DNA from: Paracentrotus lividus
Lineage: Eukaryota > Echinodermata > Echinoidea > Camarodonta > Echinidae
Reading direction: 5' to 3'
Assembly (NCBI GenBank): GCA_940671915.1
Contig: CALNVZ010003435.1
Coordinates: forward strand, 4,415,744 to 4,479,743
Length of the DNA: 64,000 nt
The translations under genes were made by a program, and so were the position numbers. The notes beneath the pieces are model-generated. The model did not search any database. It was not told the origin of the DNA and saw nothing but the letters and a program-made list of their open reading frames with translations. This document shows, piece by piece, positions 53,501 to 64,000 of the stretch (its first letter is position 1; each line of letters begins with the position of its first letter).

Positions 53501-54622
53501 TTGATTAATATTATTTGTTCAACTTATTATTTTTTATTGCGTTGATGTTAAAGGTTTCGTTGTTTAAAAACACTTAAAATGGAAATGACGCATCGTTAAC
53601 GACTCATGCTTAAGACAATAAAAGTGAGACATGTTATAATATTATCACAAACCTTTAAATTGATTAAAAATCCCACGAAATTGCTTAATGACGATGCACA
53701 AATTTGGCGTAAAATGACAGATAATAATAATTAAATATTTTGAATAATATGATGAGATGAATATGAAATGACTTAGCCAGTGTTATGTAAATTTCAAACC
53801 GCTTCCACGGTAACTGGTAAAGGGGGAGGAATTGTTGAATATGAAATGTTTGTGGTCGTTTAGAGCGGCATGGGAGTTTAGATTATCATCTGGATATTAC
53901 ATTAATTATTTAGGCCACCCCCTCTCTCTGACTGTCAGCCCGCTCCCCTCTCTTTCTCTCTGCCCCTTGTCTCTCATTATTCCCCTCTTCCACTTTCTCT
54001 CTCTCTATCTCTCTCTGTCACATTATAGCCCTTGTCTCTCTCTGTTTCTCCGACTCTCTCTCTCCCCCTCTCTTTCTCTGCACTCCTCCACACTCTCTCC
54101 TTTTCAATTTTCTACTCCTTTTCAATTTTTTTCTCTCGCTCGGTTCTCTACCAAAAGATCTCCAGCCAAGTCGAGACGGTGTATGACCGATAGGGAGCTT
54201 AATGGGCAATGAGTCGTATGATGCCCCGGGCAATATTAGAAAATATACCCTTCTCTAAAGACCAATGACTAGATACGGTCACCTCATCAACACTTCTACA
54301 TCTTATCTCGACAACCCGTGCTTAAATAACGTTTCTTTTAATACTGTGAACATCATGGTGATTGCATTTTGATTTGACCAATATTTTCATAATTAGAATT
54401 CGGTCCGATTAGGCATTATCCATAAGTATACATGTAGTTGAATATTGTATTTCTAAACATAATTGTGATAGAAATCTTAAGTAGATAAAGACTTATAGAC
54501 AAGCATTATGTGAAATGCCTTTAAAAATAATAGAGAAACCTCATGTCGACATGAGTGGGATTTTTGTTGTTGCAGGCTTTAAGAAGAAAAAATACACCTG
54601 ATAAATAAGGGCTCAATGTAAA

Positions 54623-54671
<49 letters not shown>

Positions 54672-56082
54672 TGACATTAAGAAACGTAAGTCGTAGAGCA
54701 CTATTTCAGGTGTATTTCGGGTATTCTATCCCCTATTATAAAAGTAAAGATACATGCGGCTTGGAATTGTTAAAAAAAAAAACCCCAAAAAACATGGCTT
54801 TTGAAAACGACAACAACAACAAAACTGACAAACAGCAAACAAGAAAATAAATAAATAGAAAAAAAAAATAAAAAAAATTGCCATACTAAAAAGTATCTAA
54901 ACCTCTACTAACCGATGTAAATTCGAGGCCAATATCCAATGCTCTATTCATCTCTTCAAATAACTTAACCGTGCTTTTAGCATGTTTAGCACAGTCCCTT
55001 TTTCTTCTATTCATATTTCACCATCATGTCGATCAAGCATTTAATGGTAGGGACAAGCGAAGAATTGTGTACCAAGCGATTTAATGGCGGACAAAACCAG
55101 CCCTGATGCAAACTAATCGATACAAGATCTATTGTCCAGCAAAGATAGATATAAAGCTTGAAAAGCAAGAGAGGTTTTAGAATACCAATGACCCAATACG
55201 ATAATTCCAGTTCGCATATACGACTTTCTGCTTCAACCGCACATTAAGAGAATTGACAAAATTGAGATCGTATTTTAAGTGTTTGGGGAAAATGTATTTG
55301 AAAAAAGAAGAGTATATGAGATAGAGAGAACACACGATATGGAAATCAAGCTATACTAAATAAAGAATATAGAAAAGAGAGAGATTAGTGAAAGGAATAA
55401 AAATGTAGGAATGGTCGTTCACAAAAACTTTGAATAAGATGCAGATATTATAAAAACATGTAACCTAAAATAAGGTATATTATTACAATTTTGTATCAAT
55501 TATTGTACATTTTCTTTGTGCGGATTTTCACTTTCCACTAATGGAATACATAATAATACTGCTCTGAAGTTGGGCATTAGAAGCCATAATAAATTTATAA
55601 TAAAAGGATGTATTTTCACCATTCGAATTCAAGTACAGGACTCTTAATACGGGCGTCTTTTAACATCCGCTAAATGTCAACTAACGATCAATCGAAATGC
55701 CAAATATATTGATACAAAAGAAAGAAAAAATATTAATGGATTTTGGTTTGGGAAGTGCAAACTGACAAATATTGTAATTCCCACTCTTTCCTATAGTAGA
55801 ATTTACTTCATACCACTCACCGCTCTTTCTCTCTTTCCCCATCTCTGTCTATTTCTCTTTCTCTGCTATACAGACGGTGTAATGCCTCATTCATTTTATC
55901 ATTTTTTTGTGTGTACTTTGCCTTAACGCTTTTAATTTTATGTTATATAATATCGGGGGTCTAAATTTGTGAAACATACATACATTATTACCTTATTTCA
56001 TTATCTATTAAGTTATTTCTAGAATACATAATTTTCAGAGAACATAACAAAAATATTCCCCTTTACTCTTTATTTCTTTCTG

Positions 56083-56119
<37 letters not shown>

Positions 56120-56168
56120 TCCACTCCTTCTCTTTCTCCTCTTCACCCACCCCCCTCTCTCCTCACTG

Positions 56169-56209
<41 letters not shown>

Positions 56210-59200
56210 TCGAATTGTCTCTGGGTTTGGAAGGAAGCGAGTTTGGATGTCAAGTGTGATAGAGTGCTGGGTTAACTCGCCTGAATCTAGACCTCTCTCT
56301 CGTTCACGGGTAAATGGAAACCCGATCGCTCGTGCAGACTTTGGGCGAGAAAACAGTTTTCGCGGACGGGAGGCCCGATGTTTGCAAACGGCATTTGGGT
56401 CGGGGATAAGCGCGCATTGTTTGTGATTATACATCTCCTTATATACATTTTAAGGACTATATCACCATCTTATTTCTGCTTTGCTTGCATAAGATTTCGA
56501 TGGTCGCGAGGCTATTATAGTGGAGCGAGAATGTAGGTGAAAACAAAAGCGAGGCTTGGATGAGTAATGGGAGGAAAAGATACGGATGCCATGCGGTCAA
56601 TATCTGGCAAATAACTTTGCGCCCTGCTCTCGGAAGTTGTGAATATTATATGGCGGATTACGTCCCGAAAGAGTTTGTTGATGTATTTAGTGAAACTAAA
56701 TATTTTTACAAGAACGGATGAGCCGAAATAGAGAACAAGAAATATCGCTCACCAAAACTCACAAAATATGATTCCACCAAACAAGCAAAATATGAATACA
56801 CAATAATATACCGGCATGTGAGACAAATCACAATTGAATTCTAAAGATTTACTATGAACGAAATAGTAATAAAATTAATTCGTCGAATCAAAACAAAAAT
56901 CAACAAGACCCACGGTATCCCAGGAGAAGTGATTGTTTATGAGGAATAGAATAAAATTATTGCAACTGTGTATTATGAGATAGTGGAGATATTGATTTAT
57001 GGGTAACATAAAATATGATTAAAGCAACGCTTATCAGCTTACGATTAATAATTGAAAGAATGACTCGACTATTATTATGATTCAGCGAGTGTGAGTAGTA
57101 ATGCGTAACAAGTATTGAAACCTCCCTCAGAGACGGATTATTAAAATACGACGATTATTTTCAGAAAGTATTTAAGAAGTAAATAGGATTCAAATTGTAA
57201 ATAGGATACAAATTGTAATACAAATACTAAAAGTTGTCTATATTATGCTTAATGCATAATAAATAAATTGGCCTTTTCTTGAATATATAACGATTCTAAG
57301 AACACGTTTTTAAAATTGAATTAATTTCACTGTTATTATATCGATCATGGTTTTGATTATAATTTTTAAATCTACCTTTGTTCTAATTTTCCTGAATTCC
57401 GTTCTAGTAATTTGTATCTGTCATCTTGTATTCGATATCTTGTTATTGCGCTCATCAATTTATCCCAAAAGATTGACCTCTTTTCCATTTCTTTCCTAAA
57501 TCTCTCTATTTGATCTATAAGTCAGTCAAGTACACAGATGATCCACTGGTCTGACATCTACCACAATAAATCAACTTATCATCATGATTATAATTCCAGC
57601 TTTCATATTCAAACATTCAAATTATATGCGCACCCACCCGCGAAATTATCAATACCCACGCACGCATACGGATGAAAAAATACGGACCCGTTTATGAGCC
57701 CTCCATTGCAGGTGCCAAGCTTCACCCAAAACCACAAAAACTGGCCCAGACAGGGTTGAGAAATTGACCGGTAGGGGGCTACAAGAGTTTGAAAGGACTT
57801 CTGCCGAGTTGCTTTCATTTTTACGTGGTTATAAACAAATATTGGGTCTCTCTAATGGTGACTTAATCATCAATTTAGCAACAAAAAAAAAGAAAAACGT
57901 GATATTTGGCATGACCGCAGTTGTGAAGGATTAGAGAATATTAAAGTTAAATTTATCAAGAATATTAAACATTATTTTAAAATGAGAGTATTCTCGTAAA
58001 ATTACACCCCTGGATCATCGCCACAGTTCCATTATGATTTTATTCATAATTACATGTCGTTTGGTTTTAGGCATATTGTAAGTTTAAAGTAATTCAAAGA
58101 GGAACAAAATTTGTAAAAATCTACTGCTTGTGATTAACCCGCTTACAAACTAAATAGGATTATGGAAGTAAGACGTGACATTAAGAGCGTATTATCCCTG
58201 GTAACATTAAATGTGAACAAAACAGGTTTTTTTTTTTTAAGTATGTAGTTTTATACCAAACAAACAATTCGTTTATATTAATAAGCACAATACAATATAC
58301 AGGGATTATATTAATGTCTTAAAATTGCGTTGAGCTCTCGACGACATAAACATTGGTAGGCCTATTAAAGAAGAATTTAAGTTGCCTTTGAAATTAAGAA
58401 AAATATAGAAAAAGAAAGAAAGAAATCTTATAAATGCAATTTAATGTACAAGAAATCATATTAGAATTAAAAAAAAAACAACAACAATCACAAACAAAAC
58501 AAAACTAAGTAATAAAAACATATTTATATCTGTAACGGAAAAAAACATATTCTTTTAATCGTATTCTTATACATTACTATTTCTGAATAAAATTAAAAAA
58601 CTAAAAGCTTGTATTATATACCCTATTTTTTTTGTTATAGGCCTATTAAATTTAATTTTATTGTTTCTTCCGTTGGTATTACAGAGCTCTGCATATGCTG
58701 ATTTGAAGGGAACACCAGAAGGTTACGCCGCTGCGCTAGCGGCCCAACAAGCAGCCTGTTACCCGTACGATCCAGCTACATATCAGTACTACGGTGATCG
58801 GTGAGTCTCCGCAAATTTTTCTTTTCTTTTCATTTCATTAAAAAAAAAAAATTATTATGTTTATACTAAGTTTTATTTTATATCTATTGTCTTGATTCTG
58901 CAGTTTGTATTTTCGTTAGCGGTTTTATTATTTTTGTTAGTCATCCCCAAGAACTCTTGGTTTTTATTTTAATAATATTATTTTGCAAGCTCGACTGCGC
59001 TCTCGGATTCAAATCGTTTTATTGTTCGCTTGCTTCAGTTACGGACTGTCAATATCAATTACACAAACATACAACTAAATCTTCCAATTCCGTCTCAACA
59101 TCGAGATGACGTTTTAAACACCCATCACGAAGCTGAAACTGTCCGTGAAATGCTTTGAAATCAGTTTTCATCAACTATCCATGTAATTTTGATTCGGATT

Positions 59201-62200
59201 TAATGGTTTAATTCCAACATCTAATTCAACTATGAGGGGGCAACGCGACGATCGGGTTGGCTAGTAATTTAATTTAGGTCTGATTGACTGCCAGAACCCG
59301 TTGTTTCCTACTAATCGCTTTCAGCGTAGACGGTTATTATTACGATTCCGGCTCGCGTACCTAGCTAGAATTAGCATTATTTTACGTTGCTTGTTAGCCT
59401 AATGAAGATTTAATGAATATAAAAGGGGCGCGCTGGTTTCGGAATAGATCGGAAGGTTTCGCCGGTCGACCATGGCCGAATACGAACTCGAGGGGCAACG
59501 GTTGACGAAGTGGTCAGGGTTATATATTATTATGATTACGTAGAGGGTAATGGGAGTCAAGTCTATTTTTACTCGGGTCTGGATTCGTCGTAATGCCGGT
59601 CAAGAATGCATATCAATTTGGACATCAATCTAATCATTTACATTTTCTGTTGAGCGTTCTGCGACGGAGATACTCTAAATTTTTATTGGATTTCCTCCGA
59701 GGCTCTCATCTGGTTTCCTGAGTAATAAATGACTTTGTACATGTATTTGTTACTCAGACAATATAGGACTTTAATTGATTGGAATGATTGTTCTCATTTC
59801 ATACGCATAAAATGCGATTAATATGTATAAGATATACATATTAAATTACCTTTCCTTTCTAAAACTCAACTCAAAACACCCTTCTACCTATCATTTTAAA
59901 AAGGATTTTATCTGAAATTCAAAGAAGCGGTTATGACAGGTATATAGTATATATAATATGCTTAAAGAGAAAACATTCAGAATTGTATTTCAAGAGTGCA
60001 ACTATCATTTTCATTTCGGTTCTACAAGTACCTGGCGGTATTTTTCAAAGACTAAAAAATGTCTTAATAGTCATAACATAAGTACACCTGTATTATACAA
60101 ACACTTCACTTGCTTTCGTACAATAGTGAATCGGGTGTATTTCAAAATGCACTTCAAACTAACATTTGAAACTTCTCATGTTTAATGTAAGGGAATATTT
60201 GGAGCAAATAATGGAAGAATCATTGTTCGTTTGCATTGAACTTGAACATGTTTAGTGATCTGCATTTTTCAACGAGAATAACAAGGGCGGTCTCTTCGAA
60301 ATCCTTTGAATATTTCCCCCCTCATCAAAATTAATTGGAAACATCCAAGTAACGTTGTAGAGAGCACTTCATGTCGACCCCGCGCGGTCATCTCAGCCAA
60401 AAAACAATGTTTCTTTTTGGCTTCATCGTCGTATTTTCCGAATCGTCTTGCGGAATTGCAACAAAAGAACTGTTTGAATGGGTTGGTAATCGGGAAAGAA
60501 GGTGCTTTACCAGAGATAGTGCGACTCGAGCTTTTTCTCTTTGATCATCCGATGTTGATTCTTGGCCGTCCTGATCGTTCGAGTTTAGCCAAAAAAGCTA
60601 GTCACCACTAAGTAGTACCGTGCTATCGGCCCATTAGCGGCTTCTTCCCTCTCCCAATATCTCAATGACTCTAGAGCATTCAGAAATATTTGATTTCTAG
60701 TTCATAGTTTCAGATCGGGAGTATTCATTTTTTTTAAAACCTTCCATTGTTTTCCAATTGCGTGTATGAGTGTGCAAAAGTGCATCGCTCGCTTGCAATG
60801 GTTGGAAGTCAAAAAGTACATTCACGACCGTGGAAGACGATAGTACGTGAAGAAAAACCTCGTCCCTTTTCTTGAGCGGAAATAATTATTAAAATTGAGA
60901 CTGAGAAAATGCACTTTCATTCATTCCTCTGCTACAAACCATAATGCAATTCTTTCTGTTTATTTTATTTTAACTTGAATGATCGGGTACATTCATGCAA
61001 GAAATGTACCCGTGTAGACGGATTCGTATTGTCTTATTTGTTATCGATCAGAAATTTTGTCAGAGATCAATCTCCTACCCTTGCCATTATAAGCTTCCAA
61101 TTTATGGAGGAAAAAATATCTCAAATGTAAAGTATTTATTCTTTGTTTTGAATGCACAACTCGACCGGAGCAGCATTATTGTCAAACATGTTTTTATAAA
61201 CGATATAAACTGAAACATAAAGCAATTTAGTCGAGTATTTGTTTTGATCTTGAATTGAGGGAAAGATATACCATTTCAGTTTAAAAAGAAATCTATCCAA
61301 GGCGTTTGGTTTTTGTACTGTAAAGATCAGAGCAAATATCCATATTCACGATCCTTGCAAAATTGAATAAGACTATTATCACATCTCGCTACCACTAATG
61401 AAATATCGGATTGCGAATTGTAGAAATAAACCCTACTCCTATGAAACGCACCACTCCTTCGCGCCAGAAAACCATTTTATTCTCATATATCTCCTACTCA
61501 TATTTCACATTAATAGACCGTCTTATTACCATGAAAAATAAAGCTCGTTGTCTCCTCGGCTTGCTATACTTGCGTCTAGGTATCTCAATGGAATATATTT
61601 AGGTAGTCGATGCGTAGAATTGAGTTAGGATGAAACCCAAGGATGTAATTTACATGAGATGAAGAAGATAGTATAGGGGTAAAAGATGATTCCAAATCGT
61701 TGTCTGGAGGGGGTGAATCCGATACCCCTTCATTTCTTCCTGCAATATATGGAAAGCATTAGACACGCTTGGAATGAGGATGTTCGTGTAAGAAATCAGT
61801 GGCAAGATTTGCTTTTCTTATGAAGTTCAGACTGCGGGCTCGAACACCAGATTGAGATAAGAGCAACAATCAGCAAAATGGAAACACAACAATTGGTTAA
61901 GAAACAAAGATACAATTTTGAGAATAAAAACTAGCTTTCTATATAAGATATCTTGTAAAGCAAAACCAGAATGACTACTGTTAAGTTTCTTTCGGTATAG
62001 ATGCTTGTGTTCTTTATACTTGTTTAACAAATATATAACACAATACCAAATACAATATATGGAATATAATAATTTCGTTTTAAAAAATCGTACAAACTCA
62101 TCCCATTTTATGGATTTTAACAGTGACTATCAGGAATTAATCATCAATCAATGCCTGTTTTTTTTTTTCTACAGCTATGGCATGGACCTAAATGGAGCTC

Positions 62201-64000
62201 GAAGAAAGAACGCGACCAGGGAGACCACTTCGACATTGAAGGCCTGGCTTTACGAACATCGTAAAAACCCTTACCCGACCAAGGGAGAGAAGATCATGCT
62301 CGCTATCATCACCAAGATGACCCTCACACAGGTAAGAATCATCATCGTCATCATCGTCGTCATCGTTGTCGTTTTCGTACCTTGTTCATTATCCACAAAT
62401 ATTACAACACATTTGTTGTTTGATATCATGTATTAATAAACTGGTTTTTGTATATTTGCATTTTAAAATCAAAATACGTTATTTTTTTCCCCAAAAGAAT
62501 GTATTTCTGAAAATTCAGTGAAAGATATATTAAGACAAAATCCAAGAAACTTTTGTTTGAACTCTTTTTCAAGTTTTCATTTATTTGTCTCACATGTAGA
62601 CTCTAAAACTATTCCTTTTATTTGCATGTTATTGATATTGTAACATCATTTTATTAATAGCAACATACTGTAACAAAAAAATGCTAGATAAAATTGTTTT
62701 CGCTCTGTAGTGTCACTTTATCTTGCCGTATATCTCTTGATCATCGTTTACCGTGTACATGGTGTAGATCACATAGTGAGAATGCTTACCCTTTAGGGGT
62801 GAAATATCTGCCCCAGGAGCGAGTCATCTCTCCTTCTATCTAGCTGCTTCGTAATTGTCATTTCAATCAGATATCGACAAAATAAGTCTTGCCTTAGGAC
62901 ACACAGACACACATACATACATACCATCATGGTTTGCTATCATCGAGCTATCATTTCTTCTTGAAACATAGCCTATAGATTACCATCGGAAATTAATGCA
63001 GTGATTTTGTTGGCGTTGTTTTGGAGACATTGTGCTTGTAACATTTATGTTTGCATCTTTGATTTTTCCCCCTGGGGAGCATTTATGATTTATTATATAC
63101 GAATGACTTGACAGGCAGAATGCATATTTAGAATACATCATATGGGAAACCCAAATGTATTAAACAAAACAGAAAGTGTAAAACAGAAAATGACACCGAA
63201 AAAGAAATAGTTGGCGCTGGCCCCATTAAAAGATGTCGCAGTATGTAAACGTGTGTAGAACACATCCGAAGAATTTAACCTGAGCCTGAACTTGTTGTGA
63301 TCGATTTCTCCTAAATTTACTCCGGAATGAGCTAATGAAATGGTAGGCGTTCTTCATCTGGTAGAGGTGTATCTCTCGTTCAAGGTCAGATTTGATGTTG
63401 TACGATATCTCACCTCTCTGACCAAACCGAGTGCTCAATTAGATCGGAATTAAAACTACCTTGTTTCTCAAATCAAACTGATTTGTTTTTCCTAACAACG
63501 ATTAATATACGTGGATGAGGTGAGGAAAGTTCAATCCTTACTCATTCGTTTCTCAGAATACCTTTACTTTTCTTTTATATATTTTTTTTGTGTATCTGCG
63601 TATAAATGATACTTAAATTGTAACATTTTTTCGACATCGGGGATAATTATCACAATTACCGCTGGCTTTTAAGAGAGAAAAACCATTAAATTAAACATTA
63701 TTTATTTGCCTAATAGGTATCAACATGGTTCGCTAATGCTCGTCGACGTTTGAAAAAGGAAAACAAAATGACGTGGTCACCCAGGAATCGATGCGGTGAT
63801 GGAACCTCGGAGGACAAAGACGACTGCGACTCCGTGGGCGACGATGATGACGATGCACGTGATATCGATGTCGATGTTGATGGTGACGATTTGGATTCGA
63901 AACTCGATGGCGAATCACGATTATTGGGGAAAGATATGGATGATGACCATCATCGTGATCACCGTGATGATGACGATATTCGAATGAGGCTGCACGAGTC
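50382..64000 (+). CDS. Irx: Iroquois-class TALE homeobox transcription factor (five exons, 3' incomplete)
   Basis: Join of 50382-50435, 52262-52504, 58685-58800, 62175-62331 and 63717-64000, giving 284 residues before the window ends in mid-codon. Every junction is GT/AG and the frame is kept throughout (phases 0, 0, 2, 0). The homeodomain spans about residues 144-206. It carries the TALE three-residue loop extension (N-P-Y-P, 169-172) and recognition helix [11 protein letters not shown] (194-204), with the alanine at homeodomain position 50 typical of the Iroquois class. Irx proteins are nuclear DNA-binding regulators of patterning; this follows from the family. An acidic stretch after the homeodomain (about 222-277) is also family-typical. 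The Iro box, usually further C-terminal, is outside the window. The N-terminus resembles invertebrate deuterostome Irx proteins as I recall them; sea urchins are thought to have a single gene called irxA, but I cannot confirm orthology. Confidence 0.96.
50436..52261 (+). other. Irx intron 1
   Basis: Phase-0 intron of 1826 nt with GTAAGT donor and TTCTAG acceptor. It opens with a 68-base A tract (50456-50523). A GC-richer block at about 50880-51060 and a block with several homeodomain-type TAAT sites at about 51390-51830 are the non-repetitive parts and may be regulatory. No other gene is seen. Confidence 0.85.
50456..50523 (+). repeat. Poly(A) tract, 68 A
   Basis: An uninterrupted run of about 68 A starting 20 bases after the donor of Irx intron 1, preceded by GGAAAAAG. 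There is no recognisable retroposon body on its 5' side, since the exon lies there, so it looks like an expanded mononucleotide repeat or an assembly collapse/expansion point. Confidence 0.9.
52262..52504 (+). CDS. Irx: Irx coding exon 2 (residues 19-99)
   Basis: Acceptor ...CTCTTTATTCTAG|TTACTC and donor CCATTG|GTAAGT; 243 nt, phase 0 at both ends. It encodes the Cys-rich, Ala-rich N-terminal region: CCESGRPV at 30-37, CCPPLDSR at 48-55, a five-alanine run at 77-81 and an aromatic stretch ending SAFYSPL at 93-99. There is no DNA-binding domain here. In the Irx family this N-terminal part is moderately conserved, with Tyr/Pro/Ala-rich segments. The exon is much richer in GC than its introns, which helps delimit it. 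Confidence 0.95.
54625..54669. repeat. (AT)n microsatellite
   Basis: About 22 perfect AT dinucleotides in Irx intron 2, self-complementary and able to form a cruciform. Confidence 0.95.
56085..56207. repeat. (CT)n microsatellite pair
   Basis: Two CT runs (about 56085-56118 and 56170-56207) separated by C/T-rich sequence, in Irx intron 2. The long Arg/Glu-rich frame on the minus strand here is a repeat artefact. Confidence 0.9.
58685..58800 (+). CDS. Irx: Irx coding exon 3 (residues 100-137 plus two bases of codon 138)
   Basis: Acceptor GGTATTACAG|AGCTCT and donor GATCG|GTGAGT. The 116-nt exon ends after two bases of an Arg codon completed by the first base of exon 4. It encodes [17 protein letters not shown] through [15 protein letters not shown]. 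The pattern of a Tyr-x-x-Lys motif followed by Ala-rich sequence and a Tyr/Pro-rich run just ahead of the homeodomain is typical of Irx proteins. A second AG two bases downstream of the chosen acceptor would break the frame, so the upstream AG is preferred. Confidence 0.95.
58801..62174 (+). other. Irx intron 3
   Basis: Phase-2 intron of 3374 nt with GTGAGT donor and a long poly-T tract before CTACAG. The block at 59220-59720 is richer in GC, not repetitive, and contains a TATA motif and homeodomain-type sites. No separate gene is recognised in the remainder; its open frames are short and unremarkable. Confidence 0.85.
59418..59425 (+). promoter_or_regulatory. TATA-box-like motif in Irx intron 3
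   Basis: TATAAAAG followed by GGGCGCGC, an unusually good core-promoter match in AT-rich DNA. About 47 bases downstream (59472) is an ATG in near-ideal context (GACCATGGCC) opening a 23-codon frame that stops at 59541. It could mark an internal Irx promoter upstream of the homeodomain exons. There is no transcript evidence. Confidence 0.3.
62175..62331 (+). CDS. Irx: Irx coding exon 4 (homeodomain N-arm, helices 1 and 2)
   Basis: Acceptor of eleven T then CTACAG|C; donor ACACAG|GTAAGA. The first base completes Arg138 and the rest encodes residues 139-190. It holds the homeodomain N-terminal arm (ARRKNATRE), helix 1 ([13 protein letters not shown]), the TALE loop NPYPTKGEK and helix 2 ([13 protein letters not shown]). 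The segment is almost invariant in Irx proteins, which makes the assignment firm. The exon ends exactly between homeodomain positions 44 and 45, so helix 3 is supplied by the next exon. The frame stays open for some distance into both flanking introns by chance. Confidence 0.97.
62332..63716 (+). other. Irx intron 4 (interrupts the homeobox)
   Basis: Phase-0 intron of 1385 nt, GTAAGA donor and CCTAATAG acceptor, between homeodomain positions 44 and 45. Its first 50 bases are an ATC/GTC triplet repeat. The remainder is AT-rich and holds no gene that I can see. Confidence 0.9.
63717..64000 (+). CDS. Irx: Irx coding exon 5 (homeodomain helix 3 and acidic region, runs off the window)
   Basis: Acceptor TTTGCCTAATAG|GTATCA, phase 0; the frame is open to the last base. 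It encodes [20 protein letters not shown] (residues 191-210), the DNA-recognition helix with W48, F49, A50, N51 and R53 in homeodomain numbering. Next come SPRNRCGDG and a strongly acidic tract of Asp-rich repeats (about 222-256), then a mixed Asp/His/Arg segment (263-277). The acidic tract is encoded by GAT/GAC triplet repeats, a likely source of length variation. No stop and no donor are visible, so the exon continues beyond the edge. Confidence 0.95.

Larger units (their letters stand above)
52505..58684 (+). other. Irx intron 2
   Basis: Phase-0 intron of 6180 nt, GTAAGT donor and TTACAG acceptor. It contains CT-rich sequence (53920-54130), an (AT)n tract (54625-54669), two (CT)n blocks (56085-56118 and 56170-56207) and a GC-richer unique block (about 56208-56650) that is a candidate enhancer. 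The rest is AT-rich with no gene evident. Confidence 0.85.

Noticed and set aside
62005..62436. A continuous 143-codon frame taken as a single exon
   Set aside because: Only 62175-62331 is homeodomain. The extensions on both sides are intron sequence beyond a clear poly-T/CTACAG acceptor and a GTAAGA donor.

Overview
This is a window of AT-rich, intron-containing animal DNA with one clear protein-coding gene: the 5' part of an Iroquois-class (Irx) TALE homeobox gene on the + strand. Five coding exons lie at 50382-50435, 52262-52504, 58685-58800, 62175-62331 and 63717-64000. They keep one reading frame across canonical GT/AG introns and encode the first 284 residues. The gene runs off the right edge, so the rest of its C-terminus is not seen. 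The N-terminal motif ([11 protein letters not shown], then CCESGRPV) is of the type I recall for Irx proteins of invertebrate deuterostomes. With the low GC, long GA/TC microsatellites and many small foldback elements, I infer an echinoderm, most likely a sea urchin. That rests on recalled family features, not a search.

Layout: 1-49.5 kb is a gene-poor upstream region. I find no recognisable coding gene there; open frames are short, mostly repeat-derived or unlike known families. It holds at least six foldback/MITE-like families, several in two copies, plus degenerate tandem arrays and simple repeats: (ACT)n at 7.3 kb, (GA)n or (TC)n at 8.2, 21.2, 26.2-26.7, 29.7, 30.8, 38.8, 40.3 and 46.4 kb, and (GAA)n at 23.2 kb. 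Two places look like promoters with a first-exon donor: about 11.8 kb (an 18-bp palindrome with a CRE, an NRF1-type GCGCATGCGC and an E-box) and about 32.4 kb (TATA-like, GC-rich, GTGAGT donor). The first lies inside a possible 4.7-kb element (11335-16070) with short terminal inverted repeats and a 4-bp flanking duplication. A possibly broken coding stretch lies at 16814-17319.

49.5-64 kb is the Irx locus: a GC-box/CCAAT promoter region, a 5' leader, and introns of 1.8, 6.2, 3.4 and 1.4 kb. The 3.4-kb intron contains a strong TATA motif followed by a good-context ATG, which could be an internal promoter. GC-richer, non-repetitive blocks upstream and in the introns are candidate cis-regulatory elements, as expected around a developmental regulator, but this is inference only. 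No tRNA, rRNA or CRISPR array was recognised.
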